The notes beneath the pieces are model-generated. The model was not told the DNA's origin. It did no database searches and saw nothing but the letters and a program-made list of their open reading frames with translations. Position numbers and translations under genes: made by a program. DNA of 51,482 bases, from positions 1 through 51,482 of the forward strand of contig NZ_FQZU01000040.1 in assembly GCF_900142135.1 (NCBI RefSeq), written 5' to 3'. This stretch comes from Desulfatibacillum alkenivorans DSM 16219. GTDB lineage: Bacteria > Desulfobacterota > Desulfobacteria > Desulfobacterales > Desulfatibacillaceae. Of the stretch, positions 8,238 through 17,094 are shown piece after piece; positions within the stretch are counted from its first letter, which is position 1; each line of letters starts with the position of its first letter.

Positions 8238-9764
8238 ATGAAGCGGGACGCCTTCGAAAGAGGGCTTATGCGGGAACCGGACTTTCAGGCAGAGATCGCC
8301 GCACTCCGAAAGGAGAACGGGGCGTTGAAGGCTCAGAGCCTTCTGCTGGAAAATTTTGTGGCCATGCTGCGCGCTCCCATGAAAGACGACATGCTCTGCG
8401 CCAGCCTGCAACAAACCTTAACCCTTTCTTTGGAATTGACCGGGGCGGAGAAGGGGAGCATCTTTTTGCTTGACGGCAACGGCGCGGTCACGGACAGCAT
8501 CCTTACCCGGGACGCCTCCGGTGAGGAGAAAACCGCCCTCGTCGGCCAGGTCATGGACAAAGGGCTGGCCGGCTGGGTGCTGAAACACCGGATCTATGGA
8601 ATTGTGGATGACGCGGATAACGATTCACGCTGGTTGTCCATGGAAAACCAGCCATACCAAGTCGGGTCCGCGCTGGCGGTTCCTATCAAGCGGAGGGGAG
8701 CCTTCTTTGGACTTCTGACGCTCCTGCATTCGGGAAAACAGCACTTCAATCAGGCTATCGCCGAATCCATGATGGTCACCGCCGACCAGATCGCCTTGGT
8801 GCTCGAAAACATCAAACTCTATGTGGAACTGGCCGAGGCGAAAGCCTCCGCGGAGTTATATTCCTCCATCCTTGCTCGGGAACTGGAAAAGGGCCGCAAG
8901 ATCCAACGGGGCTTCTTGCCCCGGAATCTCCCCCGGCTGCCCAATATGGAAATCGCCGCCTTTTTTTCCCCCGCTCTTCAGGTTTCGGGTGACTTCTACG
9001 ACGCCTTTATCCTGCCCGGCGGCCATGTTTGCCTGGTTATAGGGGATGTGTCCGACAAGGGGGCGGCGGCTGCCTTTTACATGGCGTTGATTCGCAGCTG
9101 CATTCGGATTTTCGCCGTCCAGTGTTGCGAAAGGGCGCTTGCCGCATTGGGCGAAAGCGTTTCCGAATGCGGGGCGCCGACAGTCCGCCGTTCAATCCTG
9201 AAGGCCCTTGATATCACCAGCGATTATCTGGCGCAGGAGCATGGCGCCGAGGGCATGTTCGCCACGGTGTTTTTCGGCGTTTTAGATCCCAAAGGGGGCG
9301 CTTTGTCCTATATAAACGCGGGCCATTTGCCTGTTTACGTGCTTGGCGGCAAGAGCGGATTCATGGAGTTGAGCGCCACAGGGCCTGCCCTTGGCCTGCA
9401 TGGGGCTGCGCCGTATGAGCCGAGGGAACTCCGGATTCATTCAGGTTCGCTGGTTTTCGGATACACGGACGGGGTTACCGAAGCCCTGTCGCCCGACGGG
9501 GAGATGTTTGGAAGGCAGCGGCTGAAGCGATTGGTTGAAAGCGCCGGCCGCCCTTCGGCGGACGAGTTGATTCAACATATTCATAGCGGCCTTTTTTCTT
9601 TCATGAATGGCGCAGGCCAAAGCGACGACATCGCCATGTTGGCCGTCTATTGGGAATCAAGGGGGGCGCCTCCAGCCCCTGATTGGTCCGGCCCCCTAAA
9701 GAAGGATGTCTCTGCGGACGCAATCTGCGCCCTTGGCTTTAATCCCTGTGTCGTGCATTTTTAA
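8238..9764 (+). CDS. GAF domain-containing PP2C/SpoIIE-family serine phosphatase
   Basis: A 508-residue cytosolic sensor-phosphatase. A short coiled-coil lead (IAALRKENGALKAQSLLLENF) is followed by a GAF domain (about residues 50-195, with GAEKGSIFLLDG and VGSALAVPIKRRGAFFGLL) and a SpoIIE-type PP2C domain (about 210-485). Metal-binding motifs are SGDFYDAF, IGDVSDKGAAAAFYM, INAGHLPVYVLG, FGYTDGVTEA and QSDDIAML. Such proteins usually dephosphorylate anti-anti-sigma factors, but no STAS or RsbW-like gene is near. The start is uncertain: ATG 8238 has only a distant GAAGG, and a TTG at 8217 is also in frame. The cyclase gene follows 27 bp after the stop, so the two are probably co-transcribed. 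Confidence 0.88.
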   Translation: MKRDAFERGLMREPDFQAEIAALRKENGALKAQSLLLENFVAMLRAPMKDDMLCASLQQTLTLSLELTGAEKGSIFLLDGNGAVTDSILTRDASGEEKTALVGQVMDKGLAGWVLKHRIYGIVDDADNDSRWLSMENQPYQVGSALAVPIKRRGAFFGLLTLLHSGKQHFNQAIAESMMVTADQIALVLENIKLYVELAEAKASAELYSSILARELEKGRKIQRGFLPRNLPRLPNMEIAAFFSPALQVSGDFYDAFILPGGHVCLVIGDVSDKGAAAAFYMALIRSCIRIFAVQCCERALAALGESVSECGAPTVRRSILKALDITSDYLAQEHGAEGMFATVFFGVLDPKGGALSYINAGHLPVYVLGGKSGFMELSATGPALGLHGAAPYEPRELRIHSGSLVFGYTDGVTEALSPDGEMFGRQRLKRLVESAGRPSADELIQHIHSGLFSFMNGAGQSDDIAMLAVYWESRGAPPAPDWSGPLKKDVSADAICALGFNPCVVHF

Positions 9765-9791
9765 TAATTGGAAGATTCCGGGAGGGAGGCC

Positions 9792-12700
9792 ATGAAATGC
9801 ATGCAATGCGGATTCGAAAATCGGCGGGAGGCAAAATTTTGCAGTGAGTGCGGCCATGCATTGGAAACCGCCTGCCCCAAATGCGGCAGCGCCCTGCGGG
9901 GCGGCGCCAGGTTCTGCGATCAGTGCGGCCATCAAACCGCAGAACCAGCGCCGATAGCTCCTCTTGACTACAATCAGCCCCAATCCTATACGCCCAAACA
10001 CCTGAAAGAAAAGATCCTCACCACTCGTTCGGCCATTGAGGGGGAGAGAAAGCTGGTCACCGTCCTTTTCGCCGACGCCGCGGACTTCACCGAAATCTCC
10101 GGAATGCTGGACCCCGAGGAGGTTCACCAGATCATGGACGGGTGTTTCAGGATTTTGATGGATGAGATCCATCGATGCGAGGGCTCCATCAATCAGTTCA
10201 CCGGCGACGGCGTCATGGCCCTTTTCGGGGCGCCGGTAGCCCACGAGGATCATGCGCAAAGAGCCTGCCATGCGGCTTTGGCCATCCAAAGGGCGCTCAA
10301 GGTTTATGGGGAGAAAATTTACAAAGACCTGGGAGTGGCGTTCAGGATGAGGATTGGGCTCAACACGGGACCTGTGGTTGTCAGTTCCATCGGCGACGAT
10401 TTGCGCATGGATTACACAGCCATCGGGGATACCGCCAATCTGGCCTCCCGCATGGAGAGCATGGCCGAACCAGGCGAAATTTTGATTTCGCGGAACACCT
10501 ACCGGCTTGTGAACCATTTTTTTGAGTGCACGGCCCTGGCTCCCGTTGCGGTCAAAGGAAAGGAGGGGTTGCAACAGGTCTACCGGCTGGAGAGGACCGG
10601 AAAGGCCGTTACCCGCATTGAAGCCTCTGCAGCCAAAGGGCTGACGCGGTTCATAGGCAGGCATAACTCGTTTGCCGCACTCTGGGAAGCCTGGGGAAAA
10701 GCCTCTTCCGGCTCGGGCCAGGCGGCCTCCCTGGTGGGGGAGGCCGGCGTGGGCAAGTCCAGAATTCTGCTGGAGTTCAAAAAAAGGCTGGACGAGCAGG
10801 GGATTACGTGCCTGGAGGGATGCTGCCTGCATTATGGCGCATCCATGCCTTATCTGCCCTTTTTGGATATTCTTAAAATCCTTTTCGGCATCGAAGAGGA
10901 TGACCGTGAATTCATCGTCAAAAAAAAGATTCGGGATAAGGTGGACGGTCTGGGCGAAAATATGGCTCATATGCTCTCTCCCCTGCAGGCCCTGCTGTCT
11001 GTCGCGGTGGACGACCCGGGCTGGCTCGGCCTTGAACCTCAGGAGCGGCGCGAAAGGGCCTTTGAGGCCCTTCGGGACCTGCTGATTCTTTCCAGCCAGG
11101 ATCAGCCGCTTGTTATTGCCGTGGAAGACCTGCATTGGATCGACAAAACCTCCGAGGAGTTTCTCGGCTATTTTATGGGGTGGATCGCCGCCAGCCCCAT
11201 CCTCCTGGTCATTACCTACCGGCCCGAGTACACCCATCCGTGGGGAAGCCGTTCCTATTATTCCCAGATACGCGTCGACCAATTGACATCCAAGTCCAGT
11301 ACGGAGTTGATTTCCGCCATGCTGGAAGGCGGCGAAGCCGTTCCGGAGCTGAGGGACCTGATTATTACCAGAGCTGCGGGAAACCCCTTGTACATGGAGG
11401 AATTGACCCGCTCATTGTTTGAAAACGGCTGCATCGCAAAGGAGGGGGCCCAGTTCGCCTTGATCGGCCGGGCGGAATCGCTGCAGGTTCCTGACACCAT
11501 ACAGGGTATCATTGCGGCGCGAATCGACCGGCTTGAGGAAAGCCTGAAGCGCACCATGCAGGTGGCCTCGGTAATCGGCCGGGATTTCGCCTTCAAGATT
11601 CTCCAGACCGTGACCGGAATGCGGGAAAACCTGAAAAAGTCGCTGGTGAATCTACAAGACCTTGAATTTATATATGAAAAACAGCTGTTTCCGGAACTGG
11701 AATACATTTTCAAACATGTCATGATTCAGGAAGTGGCTTACGACAGCCTTTTGATCATGCGCCGCAAGGAACTGCACGAAAAGATCGGCCAGGCAGTGGA
11801 GGAAATATACTCTGCCCGTATCGAGGAGTTTTATGAGGTTTTGGCCTACCATTATTCAAAAAGCGAAAATGCGGAGAAAGCCTGCAAGTATTTGAAGCTC
11901 TCCGGGGAAAAAGCGTCTATAAAGCACGCGAATCAGGAATCTCTCCAGATCTATAGGCAAGCATTGGAAATCCTGAAAAGCCAGCCTGAATCCCAAAAAC
12001 GAAAGAAAGCCATTATTGCTCTTATCCAGCAGATGCTTCCCCCTATGGTGTTTTTGAATTATCCCGGTGACTCGCTCCGGCTTATCGAGTACGGAGAAGA
12101 TCTTGCGAAGAAGATACCGGATGAAAAGGCAATGGCCGTGTTGAATGCCCGGCTGGCCCATTATTATTCATGGGCGGGAAACACGCCCCTGTCCATGGAC
12201 TACGCGGAAAAGAGCATCCGATACGCCGAAGCTTCCGGCTGCATTGATTTGATGATCCGGACTGTATGCGGCATTATAAATACATATTACGTGTCCGGGA
12301 AAATCAGAAATCTTATCGAAATATCAGCACGGCTTATTAATATTATCGAAAAGCAGGCAACCCAATTCAATAAATACGATCTTCCGATCATTCCCTATCC
12401 CTATTTGTGTTCTTATGCTTCTATCGCCTTAGCCTTGCAAGGAAGATTTTCTGAGATGCAGACATATTTGGATAAGGGATTGCCCGTGGCAATGGAATCC
12501 AATCATTTGGTAACCATGGGCCATTCAAACCTTTTCTATGCATTCTCCCTGCTGATAAAAGGAGAATATGAAAAGCCCATAGAACTTGCCCAGATGAGTC
12601 TGAAATGTTTTGAGAAAGCGAATTCCCCCTTGTTTTACATCTTCGCATTGACTGCCCTGGCCTGGGCTTATTGCCTCTCCGGGGACCTGGAAACAGCTCG

Positions 12701-13196
12701 GGGATATTGTGATAAGAGCCTGAAAATGCATAAGGATACAGGAATAGTTTTTAACCTCAACATGCCGTATTACATATCAGCGTTGATCCATTATTACAGC
12801 GGAAACCTTTCCATGGCCAAGGCTGACGCCGAAATGGCGACAAAACTGGCGGAGGGGCAGGACAGTCTGCATACAGCGACCGTATCCGCTTTCATGCTTG
12901 CTGTGTTGCTTACCAAAATGGATCCGGAGAATTTGACAGTATCCGAAGCCATTATTTCTGAACATCAGAAAAGGATTGAACGAGAACAACTAGCTACCTT
13001 TCATGCAATTGGAAACTACAGCCTTGGCGAGTGTTACGCTCATGCCAATCAAAAAAGCAGGGCCCTGGAAAAACTCCGGATAGCCGATCAAATGTTCCAT
13101 GAAATGGGCGGCATGCCGCATTTTTCGCGCCGAATCCAGGATATCTGCCAAGGCCTGGAGCCCCTATCTTCCGGAGATGACCGGCCTCATGATTGA
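9792..13196 (+). CDS. Double zinc-ribbon / class III nucleotide cyclase / AAA ATPase / TPR protein
   Basis: A 1134-residue multidomain signalling protein. Two zinc ribbons are at the N-terminus (C3,C6,C17,C20 and C28,C31,C42,C45). A class III adenylate/guanylate cyclase domain (about 84-270) follows, beginning GERKLVTVLFADAADFTE with a metal-binding Asp95, and containing FTGDGVMALFGAP and YTAIGDTANLASRMES. Next is an AAA/STAND-like ATPase (about 280-560; Walker A GEAGVGKS near residue 316, Walker B region IAVEDLHWID), then a long helical TPR-like C-terminus (about 650-1110). The start at 9792 has GGGAGGGAGG just upstream; an earlier TTG at 9768 is less likely. The last third is visibly richer in AT than the first. 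Whether it makes cAMP or cGMP cannot be told by eye. Confidence 0.9.
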   Translation: MKCMQCGFENRREAKFCSECGHALETACPKCGSALRGGARFCDQCGHQTAEPAPIAPLDYNQPQSYTPKHLKEKILTTRSAIEGERKLVTVLFADAADFTEISGMLDPEEVHQIMDGCFRILMDEIHRCEGSINQFTGDGVMALFGAPVAHEDHAQRACHAALAIQRALKVYGEKIYKDLGVAFRMRIGLNTGPVVVSSIGDDLRMDYTAIGDTANLASRMESMAEPGEILISRNTYRLVNHFFECTALAPVAVKGKEGLQQVYRLERTGKAVTRIEASAAKGLTRFIGRHNSFAALWEAWGKASSGSGQAASLVGEAGVGKSRILLEFKKRLDEQGITCLEGCCLHYGASMPYLPFLDILKILFGIEEDDREFIVKKKIRDKVDGLGENMAHMLSPLQALLSVAVDDPGWLGLEPQERRERAFEALRDLLILSSQDQPLVIAVEDLHWIDKTSEEFLGYFMGWIAASPILLVITYRPEYTHPWGSRSYYSQIRVDQLTSKSSTELISAMLEGGEAVPELRDLIITRAAGNPLYMEELTRSLFENGCIAKEGAQFALIGRAESLQVPDTIQGIIAARIDRLEESLKRTMQVASVIGRDFAFKILQTVTGMRENLKKSLVNLQDLEFIYEKQLFPELEYIFKHVMIQEVAYDSLLIMRRKELHEKIGQAVEEIYSARIEEFYEVLAYHYSKSENAEKACKYLKLSGEKASIKHANQESLQIYRQALEILKSQPESQKRKKAIIALIQQMLPPMVFLNYPGDSLRLIEYGEDLAKKIPDEKAMAVLNARLAHYYSWAGNTPLSMDYAEKSIRYAEASGCIDLMIRTVCGIINTYYVSGKIRNLIEISARLINIIEKQATQFNKYDLPIIPYPYLCSYASIALALQGRFSEMQTYLDKGLPVAMESNHLVTMGHSNLFYAFSLLIKGEYEKPIELAQMSLKCFEKANSPLFYIFALTALAWAYCLSGDLETARGYCDKSLKMHKDTGIVFNLNMPYYISALIHYYSGNLSMAKADAEMATKLAEGQDSLHTATVSAFMLAVLLTKMDPENLTVSEAIISEHQKRIEREQLATFHAIGNYSLGECYAHANQKSRALEKLRIADQMFHEMGGMPHFSRRIQDICQGLEPLSSGDDRPHD

Positions 13197-13255
13197 AATG
13201 CCGAAAATGAATGCTTTTTTGAAAGCGGCGCCGGGAGGCAAGTTCCGGCTTACAG

Positions 13256-13281
13256 GGGGCGGCCCTTCAAAAGGCCGCCCC
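13256..13281. terminator. Hairpin between convergent genes (possible bidirectional terminator)
   Basis: A perfect 9-bp stem GGGGCGGCC / GGCCGCCCC with an 8-base loop sits in the 94-bp gap between the cyclase stop and the amidohydrolase stop on the other strand. No strong T-tract follows on either side, so termination efficiency is uncertain. Confidence 0.5.
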
Positions 13282-13290
13282 AGGTTCATC

Positions 13291-14118
13291 CTATCCCAGA
13301 TTGAACACCTCCCGGGCGTTTTGGTGCAAAAAGCGCTCCTTGACGTCCTGGTCCAGGCCCAGGCTGTCCAGATCCTCCAGGCATTTGGCGTGAGGGATCA
13401 TGGGATAGTTGGTGCCGAACATCACCTTTTTCTTGCCGTTGGTTTTCATGTATTGGATCAGTTCGGGCGGAAAGCGTTTGGCCGTATAGGCCGACGTGTC
13501 GATGTATACGTTGGGGTGCTTGGTGGCCACGGCGATCATCTCCTGGGTCCAGGGATAGCCGATGTGCCCGCAGACCATCTTCAATTCCGGAAAGTCCAAC
13601 GCAACCTCGTCTATATAAGGGATAGGCCTGCCCGGCTCTGACGGGCGTAAGGGGCCGGTATGCCCGACTTGAAAGCAGATGGGGACGTCCAGCTCCACGC
13701 ACCGGGCGTATAGAGGATAGTAGCGCCTGTCCGTGGCCGGAAGGTTCCAGAACCACTGCACCTGCCTCACTCCCACGAATCCGCGCTCCTGTATATAATA
13801 GGTCATCTCCCGCAAGGCTTCCATGGGCTGATGCAGATTGACCGAGGCCAGGCCCTTGAACCTGCCGGGGAAGGCCTGAACCAAAGACAAAACCTGCTCG
13901 TTGGAGATCAACGGGCCGCAGGGGCCATGCCAGGCGCTGAGGAGCCCCAGGCCGACTCCGGCTTGATCCATGGAATCCAGGGTCCATTCCATGGGCAGGT
14001 CCTGTTCGATCAAATCGATTCCCATCCATTTCCTTAAGGAAGCGAACATGGGGTGGTTGAGGAATTCCCTGGTGGGCTGCTGCATCCATACGTCGATGAT
14101 GGGCTTTTCCGATTTCAT
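13291..14118 (-). CDS. Amidohydrolase-fold (Amidohydro_2) protein with degenerate metal site
   Basis: A 275-residue TIM-barrel protein of the amidohydrolase superfamily (ACMSD-like branch), judged from the order of features: N-terminal strand IIDVW, GRFKGLASVNLHQP, FVGVRQVQWF, DVPICFQVGHTG, LKMVCGHIGYPW, NVYIDTSAY and VMFGTNYPM. In canonical members the first strand carries HxH and the late motif is FGSDYP. Here the first reads DVWMQ and the last has Asn for Asp, while the two middle histidines remain. Classical metal hydrolysis is therefore doubtful. Metal-poor members of this fold are known to act on beta-keto CoA or lactone-like substrates, so a non-standard hydrolase is plausible. The gene lies downstream of a MarR gene with a matching operator. 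Confidence 0.82.
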   Translation of the reverse strand: MKSEKPIIDVWMQQPTREFLNHPMFASLRKWMGIDLIEQDLPMEWTLDSMDQAGVGLGLLSAWHGPCGPLISNEQVLSLVQAFPGRFKGLASVNLHQPMEALREMTYYIQERGFVGVRQVQWFWNLPATDRRYYPLYARCVELDVPICFQVGHTGPLRPSEPGRPIPYIDEVALDFPELKMVCGHIGYPWTQEMIAVATKHPNVYIDTSAYTAKRFPPELIQYMKTNGKKKVMFGTNYPMIPHAKCLEDLDSLGLDQDVKERFLHQNAREVFNLG

Positions 14119-14130
14119 GATGTCTCCATT

Positions 14131-14150
14131 TTAATTAGATGTCTAACTAT
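14131..14150 (-). promoter_or_regulatory. MarR operator in front of the amidohydrolase gene
   Basis: TTAATTAGATGTCTAACTAT matches 17 of 20 positions of the palindrome in front of the marR-type gene. On the minus strand it lies between a weak -35 (CCCCAA, 14156-14151) and a -10-like TAAAAT (14133-14128), 13-32 bp before the ATG. Binding would block transcription of the amidohydrolase. Confidence 0.7.
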
Positions 14151-14188
14151 TTGGGGGCGTAAAACTACTTGCGTACATGACCGTATTT

Positions 14189-14626
14189 TTATTGAGCGGA
14201 ATGAAAATTACGCAGGGCTTTTGCCGTCAGTCCGGCCAGGACCTGTTTCTCGTGCTCATCAAAGCCTGTGTACAGCCGCTCCCTGAGCTCTTGGGAGACG
14301 GCTTCCAGGTCCTCAGCCAGTTCCCGGGCCTTGGGGGCCAGGCTCACCTGAAAGACGCGTCCGTCCTGGGGATCTCGGACCTTTTCCACGTACCCGTGCT
14401 TCATGAGCTTGCGGACCAGCACCGTGACCGTGGGCCTGGTGCGCCCGGTCAAACGGGCCAGCTCGCTCATGGTCAAGGGGCCCTGGACGTGCAATTGCCG
14501 CAGGATGACCCCATGGGAGGGCTCGATCCCCTGGACGCCCCTCTGCCTGAGGGCGTCTGTCAGAAAGCGGTGGGCGCTTTCCTGAAGCCGTGTGACGAGA
14601 AAAACAATGTGGTCCGGATTGGTCAT
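14189..14626 (-). CDS. MarR-family transcriptional regulator
   Basis: A 145-residue winged-helix repressor. The fold is visible in HIVFLVTRLQESAHRFL (dimerisation helix), LTMSELARLTGRTRPTVTVLVRKLMKHGYVEKV (helix-turn-helix and recognition helix) and the wing DPQDGRVFQVSLAPKA. The ATG at 14626 is chosen because CAGGAGA lies 4 bp upstream; an in-frame ATG at 14644 lies inside the operator palindrome and has no ribosome site. It reads toward the amidohydrolase gene, 70 bp apart, and both carry the same operator. This suggests autorepression and control of the downstream enzyme. The ligand is unknown, often a phenolic compound or CoA thioester in this family. Confidence 0.92.
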   Translation of the reverse strand: MTNPDHIVFLVTRLQESAHRFLTDALRQRGVQGIEPSHGVILRQLHVQGPLTMSELARLTGRTRPTVTVLVRKLMKHGYVEKVRDPQDGRVFQVSLAPKARELAEDLEAVSQELRERLYTGFDEHEKQVLAGLTAKALRNFHSAQ

Positions 14627-14642
14627 GGCGTCTCCTGGGCGC

Positions 14643-14671
14643 ATTTAATTAGATATCTAATTAAATGTCAA
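14643..14671 (-). promoter_or_regulatory. marR promoter with embedded perfect 24-bp palindromic operator
   Basis: On the minus strand a perfect -35 TTGACA (14671-14666) and a -10-like TTAAAT (14648-14643) are separated by exactly 17 bp. A perfect 24-bp palindrome (14643-14666; inner 20 bases TTAATTAGATATCTAATTAA) covers the spacer and the -10. Repressor bound here must exclude RNA polymerase, the normal arrangement for MarR autoregulation. Confidence 0.82.
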
Positions 14672-14889
14672 GGGTGATTTCCATCCATAAATAAAAGGTC
14701 AACGACGTTTTGGAGGCGGCAATATTTCCTAAGCACATTTTTGTATGAATCCTGACGGGACGGAGCCGGAGAGGGCGCGGACTTTTCGGCGCCGGGCGGT
14801 TTTTCCCCGGGAATGGGCGTGTAAATAAGGGGGCGACCCTATTTTGGCCTGCGGGGAGGAGAAAAGAATCTTGGGGTCTTGGGCGGCCT

Positions 14890-14912
14890 GGGGCGGGGGA
14901 GGGGGGTCGGGG
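14890..14912 (+). other. Strong G-quadruplex motif
   Basis: Four uninterrupted G-tracts (GGGG, GGGGG, GGGGGG, GGGG) are separated by loops of only 1, 1 and 2 bases. Short loops with tracts of four or more G give the most stable class of predicted quadruplex. It lies in the gap between marR and nifH, about 330 bp upstream of the nif sigma54 promoter. The flanking DNA is AT-rich, so the G-block stands out. No gene is supported here. Confidence 0.75.
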
Positions 14913-15030
14913 CGGCGGCGTTGAAGGGGAGGGCCGGGTCCATTGCGTGAGAGTTTCAATTTTTTTAATAAATAAAAACAGGTAATTAATTGAATAGGGC
15001 ATGGTTTGTTGGATGCCCCCTCCGGAATTT

Positions 15031-15105
15031 ATATACATAATTGTAGAAAGTAAGTATTCGATAGACAAAATTGTATATTATAATTATCCTATAAACAAAA
15101 TTGTA
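15031..15105 (+). repeat. Three 15-bp direct repeats phased at exactly 30 bp, upstream of the nif promoter
   Basis: ATATACATAATTGTA (15031), ATAGACAAAATTGTA (15061) and ATAAACAAAATTGTA (15091) are spaced exactly 30 bp apart, close to three helical turns, so all three present the same face of the DNA. A degenerate fourth copy ending TATAATTGTA lies at 15182-15196, within one base of the same phase. The repeats are about 140-215 bp upstream of the predicted sigma54 start, the usual distance for an enhancer-binding protein. Each contains ACA-N4-TGT half-symmetry. No TGT-N10-ACA NifA site is present between 14950 and 15215. Confidence 0.8.
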
Positions 15106-15199
15106 ATAAATAAGGGGCCATGCTCGCCTGCAAAATGTCCGGCTCCGCCCTTTTTTAAAGAAATATCTCTCATTATACCAGAACTTTATAATTGTATGA

Positions 15200-16132
<933 letters not shown>

Positions 16133-16173
16133 CAAACCATCCGGAAACCAGAACCTTAAGGAGAACTTAAACC

Positions 16174-16530
16174 ATGATAATGATCCGTTCAATCGTCCGT
16201 CCCGAAAAAGTAGACAACGTGCTGGCCGCTCTGATGGAAGCCGGCTTCCCGGGAGTCACCAAGATGTCCGTTGTGGGGCGCGGCAAGCAACGCGGAATAA
16301 AAATAGGCGAAATCACCTACGATGAAATCCCCAAGGAAATGCTTCTGACCGTAGTCAGGGACTCAGACAAGGATTTCGCCGTAAGAACCATCGTAAAGGC
16401 TGCGCGCACCGGCGACAAGGGCGCATTCGGGGACGGCAGGATCTTCATCATCCCCGTCATCGAGACCTACACCATCAGCTCCGGCATCAAGGAAACCGAA
16501 GACGGCGCAACGGAAGAGGTGCAGATATGA
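16174..16530 (+). CDS. nifI1: NifI1, PII-family nitrogenase switch-off protein
   Basis: A 118-residue PII-like protein. It starts MIMIRSIVRPEKVDNVLAALMEAGFPGVTKMSVVGRG, the usual first strand-helix of GlnB proteins, with a T-loop region around GKQRGIKIGEITYDEIPKE lacking the GlnB uridylylation tyrosine context. The later segment ARTGDKGAFGDGRIFIIPV matches the PII ATP/2-oxoglutarate site. In methanogens NifI1 and NifI2 form a complex that binds NifDK and blocks NifH access when 2-oxoglutarate is low. Position between nifH and nifD and overlap with nifI2 support the call. AAGGAG lies upstream of the start. Confidence 0.95.
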   Translation: MIMIRSIVRPEKVDNVLAALMEAGFPGVTKMSVVGRGKQRGIKIGEITYDEIPKEMLLTVVRDSDKDFAVRTIVKAARTGDKGAFGDGRIFIIPVIETYTISSGIKETEDGATEEVQI

Positions 16531-16907
16531 AAGAACTGATCGCCATCGTACGCATGAATATGATGAACAGGACCAAAAAGGCCCTTGCGGACATTGGACT
16601 GGGCTCCATGTCCGCCCGGGACGCACTCGGCCGCGGCAAGGGAATCGTGGACCTCAACCTGCTGCAAGGCGCAGAGCTGGGATACGAAGAAGCCATCTCC
16701 CAACTGGGCCAGAGTCAACGCCTTATCCCCAAGCGCGCCATCATCATGGTGGTGAACGACGAACTGGTTGACAAGGCCGTAAAGACCATCATCAAGGTCA
16801 ATCAAACCGGCAAGTCCGGGGACGGAATGATCTTTGTGATGCCCTGTGCGGAAGCGGTCCGGGTTCGCACCGGGGAAGAGGGAGAAGATACTCTGGACGA
16901 AGGATAA
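16527..16907 (+). CDS. nifI2: NifI2, PII-family nitrogenase switch-off protein
   Basis: A 126-residue partner of NifI1, starting MKELIAIVRMNMMNRTKKALADIGL. It has the longer T-loop region typical of NifI2 (GKGIVDLNLLQGAELGYEEAISQLGQSQRLIPKR) and the conserved NQTGKSGDGMIFVMP nucleotide-binding segment. The ATG overlaps the nifI1 stop (ATGA at 16527-16530), so the subunits are probably made in equal amounts. The short acidic tail GEEGEDTLDEG is unusual but not diagnostic. nifD follows after 187 bp. Confidence 0.95.
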   Translation: MKELIAIVRMNMMNRTKKALADIGLGSMSARDALGRGKGIVDLNLLQGAELGYEEAISQLGQSQRLIPKRAIIMVVNDELVDKAVKTIIKVNQTGKSGDGMIFVMPCAEAVRVRTGEEGEDTLDEG

Positions 16908-17094
16908 CGCCAGGATTGGAAGCAAGTTCCTCAACCGGAACCCCGTAACGGCCCGCGCCAAAGCCTTTGAGACGCCGCTTGAAAAAGCGGTGTCCGAATC
17001 CCGGGGCTCTTGGCAAGACCAGGCCGCCCCGTCCAAAAATGCGGGACGGCGGGCAATGAAGACACTGAAATGTTTTGAAATAGGAGATTTTCCC

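Noticed and set aside
9696-11282. Minus-strand open frame of 528 codons over the cyclase gene
   Set aside because: It spans the zinc-ribbon and cyclase domains of the plus-strand gene and has shadow-type composition.
14661-15068. Proline-rich minus-strand open frame upstream of nifH
   Set aside because: The proline stretch is only the reverse reading of the G-rich block; there is no ribosome site and it covers the phased repeats.
15031-15105. CRISPR-like array
   Set aside because: There are only three short 15-bp repeats with 15-bp AT-rich spacers and no cas genes; the position fits a regulatory array.
16846-17094. N-terminal extension of NifD
   Set aside because: The frame overlaps nifI2, is not NifD-like, and a good ribosome site precedes ATG 17095.
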